64,000 nt of DNA from Lasiosphaeria ovina. Taxonomy: Eukaryota > Ascomycota > Sordariomycetes > Sordariales > Lasiosphaeriaceae. The position numbers and the translations under genes were made by a program. This document shows, in pieces, positions 46,758 to 57,710 of this stretch. How positions within the stretch are numbered: position 1 is the stretch's first letter; each line of letters begins with the position of its first letter. The notes under the pieces are model-generated. The model saw only the letters and a program-made list of their open reading frames with translations. It ran no database searches and was not told the origin of the DNA. The stretch is from NCBI GenBank assembly GCA_033439765.1, contig JAULSN010000004.1, positions 4,846,001-4,910,000 on the forward strand, in the 5' to 3' direction.

Positions 46758-48959
46758 ATGGTGTGCACGGAATGCTGCCAGTTCCTGCATCCGAGATATA
46801 AGATCAGCACCACCGGCTCTGATACGTACAAATTCTACCGATCCATCTCTGGACTAAGATCGGGTTCTACCTCTTGCGGCATATGCCAAGCTTTGGCTCA
46901 ACAACTACCGTCTGACGACCCGACATCCTCTCCAGCATGGCGCGAGATATTCTCCATTTTCCCCGACGATAACGCGCACTACACCGCTTCTCTCATCGAG
47001 AACGCCAAGTCCAAGGGCACTTATCGGCTTAGATTACGACTGGACAGGGTCGGGAGTCGGCGTTTCAGCTCGCCCATGCTTTCCGACTTGGATCAGAAGG
47101 TTTTCACAGAGTTTCTTCTTGTTCCCGTGTCAAGGGCAGCTGATATATGTGGAGACGAGAGCCAGAGCCATCGCCAAGTTCCCAGCACGACAGCATGTGC
47201 CCCGGCTCTGGACATGGCAAAGGATTGGCTCGAGAATTGCCTTGTGCATCACCACTTTTGCCGGGCAAGACCGCCCGTGCTGGACGAGCCGCATATTATT
47301 GATAGCTCGCGCTTTCTTCCCACGCGGGTTGTTCACATTCTTCCCGAGGCAATACGGCTGTACACCACTACGGGATCAGAGAGTGATGACTTCCAATACG
47401 CCACCTTGAGCCACCGGTGGCCGCTGAATGCGGATAGCATATTGCAGCTAACAGCGGAAAATTTGCATCCATGGCACTCTGAGATAGAGCAAAGCGATAC
47501 CTTTTCCATGGCCTTTCGAGACGCGATAGTTGTATGCAAACATCTCGGTATCGACTATCTCTGGATCGATTCGCTCTGTATCATCCAACGCGGAGACGGC
47601 GGCCAGGATTGGCAGCGAGAAGCATCTCGTATGGGAGATGTCTACAAATACGGCCTTATCAATATAGCAGCAACCTCTGTTGCCGACGGCGAAGAAGGTT
47701 TGGAGAAGGGTTTTTTTCGGGAGAGATCTTCATCTCTTATCCAGGCAAACGTTGTCACAGCCAGCTGCGACTATGACAAACAGACCCGGCGGGACGGGCT
47801 GATCGGAGACGTAGTCAACACCATTCAGAAGTGGGACGCAGAGTCGACAGCCTACTACTTCATCCCAACGCACCAAATGGCCGGCGATGTGCTCCGCGCT
47901 CCACTCAACCAGAGAGCGTGGGTAATGCAAGAGCGCCACATGTCGCCTCGCATCCTCCATTTCACAAAGCACCAGATCTTCTGGGAGTGCAACGAAACCA
48001 TCTGCTCCGAGACCTACCCAAAAGCCGAGCCGGTCGAGCTGTTCCGGAGAGCAGCAAGATCCAAGGCATTCCTTGGACAAATAGCCGCGGACAAGCCAGA
48101 CTCACCGGTGCCGCGGCCTGCGAGCCTCCAACCTCTCCCCACCAATCCTTATCACCTCTGGTACGAGCTTGTTGGCATATACTCGCGCGGCGGTCTAACC
48201 AAGACCACGGACAAGCTTATTGCGCTGTCAGGCATTGCACGGGAGATGCTGCCACATCTGGGAGGCGTGGAGAGCGATTATGTCGCCGGTCTATGGCGCC
48301 AAGACATTCTATACGGACTGCTCTGGAAGACGCCGGAAACGACGGGGCGGAAGAACCAAGCCGTTCGCCCGGGTCCTGGCGAGCCGTATCAGGCGCCGTC
48401 GTGGTCCTGGGCGTCCGTCAACTGCCCCGTCACCATCAACTACCAGCTGCACAGCACCCCACACGACGCTCTCGCCACTGTCGAAGAAGCCCAGGCCACG
48501 CCGAAGCTGGGCCCGTTCGGCGAGGTTCGCCCAGGCGCCCGCCTCAGGATCAACGGCACGGCATACAAGGCACAGTTCCGCTACTCCCACTTCTCCGGCA
48601 GAGACTGGCCCGAGCTTACCATTGGAACCAAGAGAATGTCGAGCAAGTTCAAAGGCTCGTTTGCCATCTTGCCCGACGATCCCTTCGCAGATGATGCACA
48701 GACCCGCCAAAGGTATCGCCACGTCCGCCTGCTGTCCATCCTCCAGTCCAAACAGAAAGGCACGTTCGGCCGTCAGAGCCCTGGCAGCTGGGCCTGGCTG
48801 GTCATGTTGATGCTGGTGCCCACGACGGAAAAGCCGGGCGAGTACAGGCGGTTTGGCCTCGTGGAGCTCAAGGGCAATGGGAGTGATACGGTGCTAGATC
48901 TTGGAATGGTGGGGAAGCGCGTGTGTGATCCGCTGCAGGGGACGTTCACCGTAATATGA
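46758..48959 (+). CDS. HET-domain (heterokaryon incompatibility-type) protein
   Basis: Single exon, 733 aa; start at the ATG at 46758 (46716 is GTG). The N-terminus MVCTECCQFLHPRY and a Cys pair in GSTSCGICQALAQQL form a short Cys-rich region common in front of HET domains. The HET domain spans about residues 214-395: YATLSHRWPLNADSILQLT, then FRDAIVVCKHLGIDYLWIDS, LCIIQRGDGGQDWQREASRM, and later LNQRAWVMQERHMSPRILHF, QIFWECNETICSE. HET domains trigger regulated cell death after self/non-self recognition and may act as TIR-like NAD-consuming effectors; that is family knowledge, not shown here. The C-terminal 300 residues (GGLTKTTDKLIALSGIARE, YQAPSWSWASVNCPV) are the usual extension. A peptidase gene with an unusual C-terminus converges on it 850 bp away. 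Confidence 0.92.
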   Translation: MVCTECCQFLHPRYKISTTGSDTYKFYRSISGLRSGSTSCGICQALAQQLPSDDPTSSPAWREIFSIFPDDNAHYTASLIENAKSKGTYRLRLRLDRVGSRRFSSPMLSDLDQKVFTEFLLVPVSRAADICGDESQSHRQVPSTTACAPALDMAKDWLENCLVHHHFCRARPPVLDEPHIIDSSRFLPTRVVHILPEAIRLYTTTGSESDDFQYATLSHRWPLNADSILQLTAENLHPWHSEIEQSDTFSMAFRDAIVVCKHLGIDYLWIDSLCIIQRGDGGQDWQREASRMGDVYKYGLINIAATSVADGEEGLEKGFFRERSSSLIQANVVTASCDYDKQTRRDGLIGDVVNTIQKWDAESTAYYFIPTHQMAGDVLRAPLNQRAWVMQERHMSPRILHFTKHQIFWECNETICSETYPKAEPVELFRRAARSKAFLGQIAADKPDSPVPRPASLQPLPTNPYHLWYELVGIYSRGGLTKTTDKLIALSGIAREMLPHLGGVESDYVAGLWRQDILYGLLWKTPETTGRKNQAVRPGPGEPYQAPSWSWASVNCPVTINYQLHSTPHDALATVEEAQATPKLGPFGEVRPGARLRINGTAYKAQFRYSHFSGRDWPELTIGTKRMSSKFKGSFAILPDDPFADDAQTRQRYRHVRLLSILQSKQKGTFGRQSPGSWAWLVMLMLVPTTEKPGEYRRFGLVELKGNGSDTVLDLGMVGKRVCDPLQGTFTVI

Positions 48960-49811
48960 GAGATGTTGGAAAAAAAAAACCTTTCCTTGAGATGGCACGC
49001 CATTGCCATGATTAGGTAAGTATCCGGCCTAAGTAACCAGGGATGCATCGGAGAGAGTCGCTTAAAGTTCACAAGTTTTGAAGAATTGCCGGTGGTAATT
49101 AGGGTGAGCAGTGGTGCCATTCTCGGGCGGGACAAATTCAGGGTTAGAGACCAGCCATTGGAATCGAGCAGTCCCTCTTGCTGCGCTGTGGCAAATTCTG
49201 GACGTATTAAACTGGCGGCGAATGGAAAATAATATTAATGAGACCCTCAGGGATCTCGCTGAAGCGAAAGATCTATCTAGGCTAATTATGTACTGTAGAT
49301 ACAAGAGAAACTCGCCAGTTTTTATATCCTCCATTTTCAACTCGTGTTCAGCTCTCCTTTTCCTCCTTATCCTTATATCGCTCACTCTGTTCTTCTTTTT
49401 CTCTTTTTTCGTTTCTGGGTTGTGTGTGTGGCTAAATATATACAAGAAATACGTACAAAATATATCGCAAGACAGGGCTGGCGTCTTAGATATAAAAGAG
49501 TGTGTGGCCATAGCTAAGGTAGGTGGTGGGACGAGAATTGAAGAACAGTGACAATAGCAGGGCAAAGAGAGTGGAGACTTAGAAACACCACAACAAAAGC
49601 CTTCAAATGTACAAGAACTAGGGAAGAAAAGAAAGCAACAAAGAAAAGTGATAGCGGGGTTGAGACCAGGCCGGAATCGCCAGGGAACAGTGCGGCAATC
49701 CCGGTGCGCGTCCCGGTCCCGAGATAGGTGTGTCAATTTATACTATCTTGATCTGCCTTAGAGGATTTAATGCTGCCGCGTAAGATGTCAGCGACACGAG
49801 TGTCTGGGTAG
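48960..49811. other. Intergenic between HET gene and peptidase gene
   Basis: 3' flanks of two convergent genes; AT-rich between 49200 and 49540 with pyrimidine runs. No supported ORF. Confidence 0.5.
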
Positions 49812-52335
49812 TTAAACGTCGGCAAACACGAGCTTGTCCTCGTTCGGGTCCGGCCCCATGGCGCGGGCACGCTCGCGCAGCTGTTCCAGGCCGGGGCTCC
49901 GGAAGGCAGACAGCCGGTGGATCACGGCAGGGGGTCCGAGAGCGCTCACCTTGGCAATTCCGGGGGGGCTGGCCGCGTGGCGCCGGGTCAGCTCGTCGAG
50001 GATGGACGTCGACGCCCTCTTCTTTAGATTCCTCGGCGGCGGCGTCACGGTCAGGAAGCGCTCGGCCGGGCCGTTGGCCGCCTTCTTGCTGAACACGGCA
50101 TCCACAAAGATGGGCGTGATGGCCTTGAGCACCGTGGGCACCGTCTCCTGCACGAGGCCGCCGATGGTCTGGGCGGCCGTCTTGACAAAGTCGAAGATGT
50201 TCCCCTCGTCTGCCGACGACTCGTTGTACGGGTCAGCCGGCACCAGCTGCAGCTGGTCAAGCTCGCGCATGCTGAGCTTGGAAAGCGCCTGCAGCGCCGC
50301 CTCGCCCATGAAGGCGCGCTTGCTGACCAGCTCGGTGGCCCTGATCTGCTCTTCGGCGAAGCTGCTTTCGCCCACGGGGTCCGCCGCGCTCAGCAGACCC
50401 CCCACGAAGCTCAGGCCGTGCTCGGCGCCTTCGCGGAGCAGCGGCTTGGCGAGGTTGAAGCCCGTGTTGATGATGGGGCCCAGGAGGCCAAAGAGCTCGG
50501 CCTCGCCTTCGAGCGGCTTTGTGGGTGCCAGCAGGCCGTTGAGGAAGTCGTTGCCGCTAAAGCTGGCCTCTGCGTTGCTGACACCCTGCAGAGGCTGAGC
50601 GGGAAGGGTCCTGCGCCGTCTGTTGTTCTTGTCGATATACCTGCCATCCGAGGTGATTTTCTTGGCCGATGCGATGAGGGCCGGAGCGATCTTGGGAATC
50701 AGGTCCTGGATGTTGGGGGCGAGGGCCATGTACGAGACTTTCATATCGTTGAGAACCCTGTGCGTGATGGGGTCGTCGGACGGCATCTTGAAGACTGCTT
50801 GCAGCGATGCCTCGGCCAGAATCGCGCGCTCGGTGACGCCGGTGTTGGAAGAGCCAGACCCGAGGCTGGACGGGCGCGACATGGACGAGTCGAACGCAGA
50901 CTCTGCCGCATTGGCGATGGTGTTGAGAGTGGCGCCTGCAACGGCTGAAATCGGGCCGCCGATGGGGCCGAGAAGGGGTGAGATTGTGGAAAGTGAGCCG
51001 CTCACGAGACGTCCGACAGCTCGGAAAACCTCTAGAAAGATCTCGACATCCTCGTCATGTTCAGTAGAAACAAATGGCACAAAGTCGCCTTGTTCAAAGC
51101 TGTGGTCCGAGTCGACCGGACTGGACTCGACCGGGTTGAAGCCGCTGTTGTTGAAGCCGTTCTGGCTGGAGCTGGTCTGGATGAAGGGGTTCTGATTCAA
51201 ACCCGTCTTCTCGAAACCCAAACCGAAGCCAGCCGAAGGCTGAGGGACAAACCCGTTCGCGGTCTGAGGTTGAGGGGCCGGGGCATTGCTAGCTGCACCC
51301 TCGTGCTTTACGAGCTTGATGCCCTGGTACTCGCCAGCGGTGGGGAGTTGTTGGGTCAGAACCTTGAGCAGCGCATCGTAGTCATTCCCGTAGGTGCCGA
51401 TGGCGCCTGCTTGGTTCTTGTCGCCGCCGCCGTAGACATGAGTGCCGATGGCAACGAGCTTGGAGCCCTTGCGAAGGACCGGGGCTCCGGATTGGCCTTG
51501 GATGTTCTACGTCAGCTTGGTGGAATATATTGAAGGGACACTGAAAAACTTACCGCCAAAGGTCGAGATGCGGTACTTCAACATGCCGAGCGGGTTTTGC
51601 TTGTTCTTCTCCAGGCTGTAGGCCACGCCACCAAACTCTTCGTACATTTGCGCCCCCCTCTCCTCGGGCCCGTCCTCGTCGGCAAGCACTTTGTCAGCCG
51701 GGTATCCGACGACCCCAATCATCTCGTCGGCCTGCTTGGGAGTCGGCTTGTAGGTGAAGAGACGGAGTTCTCCGGTGAAGGGGCGGTCGAGCTGGATGAT
51801 GGCGACGTCGCGGTGGCGGTTCTCCCTGCTGGTGAGCCACTCGGCCGTGGTGACAATGCTCTTGGCCAAGCGCTGCTGAACAATGGGCGAGTCGACGTTC
51901 TTCTTTCCGTGGTAGCCGATATAGCATTTGATGTGAACGGCGCGGCCGAGTCCGCGGCCGTAGCCAGACCAGTCGTAGACGTTGTGGCCGGCCGTGATAA
52001 GAGTGTCGGGACTGATCAGCCAGCCGGTGCCCATTGCGTAGGCTTTGTCGCCCGGTTCCTGTCCCTCAAAGCGCATCTGCAACTTGACAATGGCTATAAC
52101 ATTGCGCCAAGCGTTAGAGTGCCAAAGTCATATATGCAAAGCAAGATATGGGATACCCACATCGATACTTGCCACCATCCTTGTAGTCGTTCGGGTCGAC
52201 AAGGGCACGGTAGTCAGGGTCAAAGAGAGACTCGTGAGTAGCCTCAGTAGAAAAGCTGCTCTCGGCACCGGGAGCATTGAGACCCAGGTTCATGGTCCAG
52301 GTCCCAGCAATACCAGCATACTTGGAGAGAGACAT
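49812..52335 (-). CDS. Trypsin/V8-like serine peptidase with duplicated hydrophobic C-terminal module
   Basis: Exons 52161-52335, 51554-52093 and 49812-51496 give 799 aa; introns are 67 nt (branch CTCTAAC) and 57 nt (GTAAGT, branch GCTGAC). The chymotrypsin-fold domain (about 55-300) has a complete triad: His95 in LITAGHNVYDW, Asp154 in RHRDVAIIQLD and Ser241 in STFGGQSGAPVL. There is no signal peptide, so it is probably cytosolic. A Gln/Asn/Ser/Phe-rich linker (NPFIQTSSSQNGFNNSGFN) follows. The C-terminal 400 residues hold two related blocks (about 396-520 and 573-710), each with a Gly/Ala-rich hydrophobic stretch (LLGPIGGPISAVAGATLN; LLGPIINTGFNLAKPLL), an 'RA...EA-LQA' motif (TERAILAEASLQAV; SKRAFMGEAALQAL) and an amphipathic helix. 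These may be membrane-active; that is inference. Start at the ATG at 52335 (52362 is TTG). Confidence 0.85.
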
Positions 52336-55300
52336 GAATGCTGACGCGGTGATGAAAATCAATGAGAAGTGGAATTTCTTGAACGATCATACGGAGCGAG
52401 GAATGCGGCAGATTGGGTCTGAGTGGGGGAAGTCTTAGGAGGCAGTTATCGAACAGGTCTTGGAGCTGTTTGAAGCGGCGTATTTTGGTAAAGGGAGAAA
52501 TGAAGAGGAACAGAGGCCAAGGCCTGATTAGCGGTGGCAAAACTTTGTAAGCTGGTGTGCTATAAGGCTGAGGAAGAGGGTGTGATGGTTCGTGTGTTGG
52601 CAGCTGGTGTCAGTGATGGCGATGGATATGACTCAACGGGGTGGGAGGAGCCCAGTATTTATAATTCTCGACGCTCATACACATGCCTTGCTTTTCACCG
52701 AAACGCCCAATATGATAAGCTGTTGTTGGTGATCAATAATCCCCAAAACAACTTTTCTCGACAAGTTGAGGAAACCCCCGCGCAGTTTGCTCGACCTTGT
52801 CGATCGCCGCCACAGGTACAGGATTAGAACAGGAAAGGGGGCCGGGCTCACCCACCACAGTATTCGTCATTCGCACTAGTGATCCGATATATTTGCGGAA
52901 GGGGGCTCGCAAAGCCGATATCCGTCCCGAAAACCTGTCTGTGTGGAGCTCTTGCAACCTGTCCAATGATCATTCGGAACCAAGAAACCCAGTGAGACGG
53001 AGGACGAAACGGGAAACGGTGGCGGGAGGGTGGCGGGAGGGTGTGAAGCTGAAATTTCTCACCTTCTTAGAGATAGGGCTATCTTGAACCAGGAAATCCT
53101 GCAATAGTTGCAGGTGATGATGTAACGGGACTCATTTCGCGGAGACTCGGAGGCTCAGAGAGCGAAGGTGAGAGCGACCGGAATCAGCGATCATCAAAAC
53201 TATCGAACGCCAACCGGCCATAAACATCATATATCGATTAAGAGTTTGTGAGGAGATGACAACGAGCGAAGCTGTGACTCAGAGCGCCTCGGGCGTGTGG
53301 TAATCTAGAGCCGGCCGAGTGGCGGCGACGGGCGCATCATCGCCAAGTTGGTTAGGTGTAGTGATCGTAACCGAGTGAGCAGTGAGCCCAAGTTGGGACG
53401 GACAGTGGTGAAGCCATTCCCAAGTGGGATTTATCGAATCGAGAGTCCGAGGGACAAGTTTGGTTTGATTTCGATATTGACAGCGAGCACGCGGTGTGGG
53501 AGGGCTCAGGAGAAGGTGTGTTGGTGTGACTGGGAGGCCAACTTTGAAGTTGGCATCAACTAAAACTCGTCGAAAGCAGTCTCTTTGCTCCCGAACTAAT
53601 ACAAGGACCTCGAGCCTTGAGATTGCTTTCGACTTGAAGCTGTTGGCAAGCTCACGGCGCCGTGGTGTGATGATGCGGTGAAATCCGAGAAAGCCACATC
53701 ATGGCATGAGGCAGAGACAATGGAAACAGCTTGCCAAACCCCCTTTCAGGCTGTTTCAGGGGCACGGTTGCACGAGCGACGACGAAGGCGTCCAGCTCCC
53801 TCCTTCCCCACATCCAGAGTCGAGTCTGCCTTGAGCCGATATTGGTTATTGAAATGACTAGGCTGCGGAGAACTTTTTTTCGGCTGGGGCGTTTGTGGGA
53901 GGACAGCTGAATGCAGAGGTTTGGGGATGAGACGGCCGTGATTGGCCGACGGGTGGGAGGGCGCGTTCAGGGCTAATGCAGCCTTGTGCAGCATCACCGC
54001 AAAGGCGAATAGGAGGCCCTTTGCACTAGCCAATCATAGCTCAAGTGCAGGGACGACCACATTGGCTCTGACGGAGCGGTCCGCAAACTTCAGCACATCA
54101 TTTTTCCATGATGCTTCCGACCGACCCAAGAATACCATGTTTAGCTGAACCTCAGGGCCATTTTCGAAGATTGTCCCAGACGAGCTGTTCAGCTCGAGAG
54201 CGGCAGCACACGGCCGGTTTGGTGATTCGGGAACCGGCATGAGGTCTGGACCGCCGATGGTCGGTTCCGAATGCGTTATCGTAGCTCTTGTCAGCATACC
54301 TCAAACCGGAGGTGCATGGCCTTTTGTGAGCTCCGATGTCTCATTTTCAACCTCTTTTCAGCAGCAGCTTGGCCAGCCACTGCTCTTTCTGGAAGTGAGG
54401 TACCTGCGCAACCCATTGCTGAAAGGGGTGCTCTGTCAAGATTCACACTGCAGGTGAAGAGAGTGAGAGATGGCAGCATGCACCATCGCGGAACCGGATA
54501 TAACACCGTGGGTCGTGGCTTGGCTGACTGAGCGTGCCCAGACTTTTTGGGCAGCCTCTATCACGGCTTGTCCCGTCTCAGCTTGCACTTGGCCACGACA
54601 AGGTTGGTAGGGGCTGGCTTGTTGCAGGTTCTGGGGCAGCAAAGTGTTGACGTGGATGGCGAACAGTCGAACCTCTCGGGGAAGATAGCCAGTGTTGGCC
54701 ACCCACACCTGGAAATAGCCGTGCATCGCACAATTGCTCTGCAGCCATCTCCCTGGCTGTAGCTGTGAACTCATGGAGCAAGATGCTTTGGCTCAAATTG
54801 CGACCTTTTCCCGCGGAACATGGTACTCGTCGTCTTCTTGGCTTTGGAGAAGTCAAGCCCAATCTTCTATCCGGGCCACCACACATCTAATTTCCTTGCC
54901 AACTTCGGTCAGCTTGTTCAACTGACTTCGGCGACCGGGCTTGGCATCGCTTCAGTGTGGTCATCATCATCAGCCGCACTGTTCGTCAACTGCACTGTTT
55001 GTAAGCGAGACTGGATGAGTCGCAATCCGGGATAAGCGAGCCGAGAGCAGAGAGAGTACATGAGGGTGAATGCTTTGATTGATCGACAGCTGTTCTGAAG
55101 AGCAGACCGCATTATCAGTGACTCACTGGCAGCTAACAAATCCATCTCTCATTTCCCAAAATGCCGTTGGATGCCAATGCGATAGTGCCATGGGCTTCGC
55201 TCGGCTTTGATATGCTTCAAAAGTGTGTGAGCAGATGACCGCATGAGTGCTTTTGCAGTTCTTTGAACACGGATGCGATGCGCAGAGAACGAAGATGTGT

Positions 55301-55878
55301 GAGCGAAGCCAACAACAGAAAGAGATTGAGAAGCACGCATGCAGCGTCACCTTTGGTCATTTGGAGTTGCGCCACCCTCTTGGCTGGCAGGGTATTGTCC
55401 GAAATTTTGAAGCCATTGGCTTCCACATGATAATTGCGGTAAGCTTCGTGGACGTACGCTCATCTGTTTGTGAAGGTAATAGTCGAGAGGCCAAATTTCA
55501 CAGCTATTAATCAAGCTCCACTAAAAGCGGAACGAGATGCGTGGTTACGGCCTGCTGAAGGGAAGTGGCGAGCTGGAGCCCTCCAGAACTTGGAAGATAC
55601 GTATTACAAAAAAGTTTCGATGAACCCTTTTGTTCGAATTCACCGCGATCTGATTAGATAAGATAAGAAGCCACAAGCCAGTGACAGTTTGGACTAGCCA
55701 TATTGGGTCTAGCGCTTCACGCAAAGTGAGATGCAAGTTTTACCCATTTGTTCCCACACCTGCCGACTGGCAACCTACTGCAACTGCAAGCAACAACTTC
55801 AACCTTAAAAACCCCACACTGCGCCCAGAAACAAGATGCACTAGCGCTGCGCCAGACAGCAAACTAAACAAAATATCC
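52336..55878. other. Gene-free region of 3.5 kb
   Basis: I find no supported gene on either strand. Frames are all below 115 codons, scattered and unrecognisable. No inverted ends, long repeats or transposon protein remnants were seen. It separates the HET/peptidase locus from the housekeeping pair NTM1/YAR1. Confidence 0.45.
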
Positions 55879-56773
<895 letters not shown>

Positions 56774-56974
56774 TCTCCTCCTCGGCGTGCTTTTCACTTG
56801 CAATAGAATAATGTGAGAGAGAGCAGGTGTCTGATATGAGATCTCTTCTGGATCACCCCTTGTTCTTCCATGTGATTGATAGATAAGAGACCATGGTTCA
56901 AAGGCGCATCCAAAACCACCTCTGATCCGTAGATGGCAGCAGTTATTCTCGCTCTACATTCACAAAGTGACAAA

Positions 56975-57710
56975 TCATTGCTTCGAACTCGAGCCAGAAC
57001 CCTCCTTCTCGTCACCATCGCCCTCCGTCTCGCCCTCCTCGAGATGGACATCAGCCACCGCCACGTCGAGCGCCTCGTCGCCGTTTTCCGTCTCGAGCAT
57101 GCCGGCCTGCGCGAGGAAGTAGTCGACGACGTCGAGCTTGTCGCCGAAGCTGGCCAGGTCCAGCGGCACGTAGTTCTTGTCGTTGGCGAGCGCCGGCGAC
57201 GCCCCGGCCTCGACCAGCAGCTTGACCGTCGCCAGGTGCCCGCCCAGCGCCGCCCAGTGCAAGCCCGTGTTGGCGTACTCGTTGGGCGCGTCCAGGAACG
57301 CCTGCCGCTCCTCCTTTGGGCGGTCTGCGAAGTGCGAGAGGATGGTGCTGACAATTTCTTTTTGGGGGTGCGATGGGGTCCAGTTAGTGAGCTGAGTCTG
57401 AGTGATTGGACTCATCCCGCGTCACGTTCCATGGTGCATTCATCTTCTGCTGCACAACTTTGCGCCATGCCAGAGAATATTGAACTGAAAGAGCATGAAA
57501 AACCTGCTCACCGATATGCCCGTTCCCTGTCGCCATGTGTAGGCACGTCGACTTGCCTTCGTCCTTGGCGCTGGCCAGGATCTCGGCGGGCGACAACTTC
57601 TCACGCGCGGCCAACGTGGCCAGCAGCGTGCTCAGCTCATCTGTGTCACCGGTGCGCGCCGAGTACAGCAGGTCGTCAACCTCGTCTTCGCTGAGTTGTG
57701 GTGGCGCCAT
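56975..57710 (-). CDS. YAR1: Ankyrin-repeat protein YAR1 (Rps3 chaperone, 40S assembly)
   Basis: Exons 57512-57710 and 56975-57357 give 193 aa; the 154-nt intron has GTGAGC and a CACTAAC branch site, phase 1. The protein is about as long as yeast Yar1 (200 aa). N-terminal LSEDEVDDLLYSARTGDTDE begins the first ankyrin-like helix; KSTCLHMATGNGHI, YANTGLHWAALGGHLATVKL, VEAGASPALANDKNYVPLDL and DKLDVVDYFLAQAGMLETE are ankyrin repeats. The acidic, Gly-rich tail EEGETEGDGDEKEGSGSS is also seen in the family. Yar1 protects newly made ribosomal protein S3 on its way to the nucleus. Identity rests on domain order, length and acidic tail; another small ankyrin protein is possible. Confidence 0.8.
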
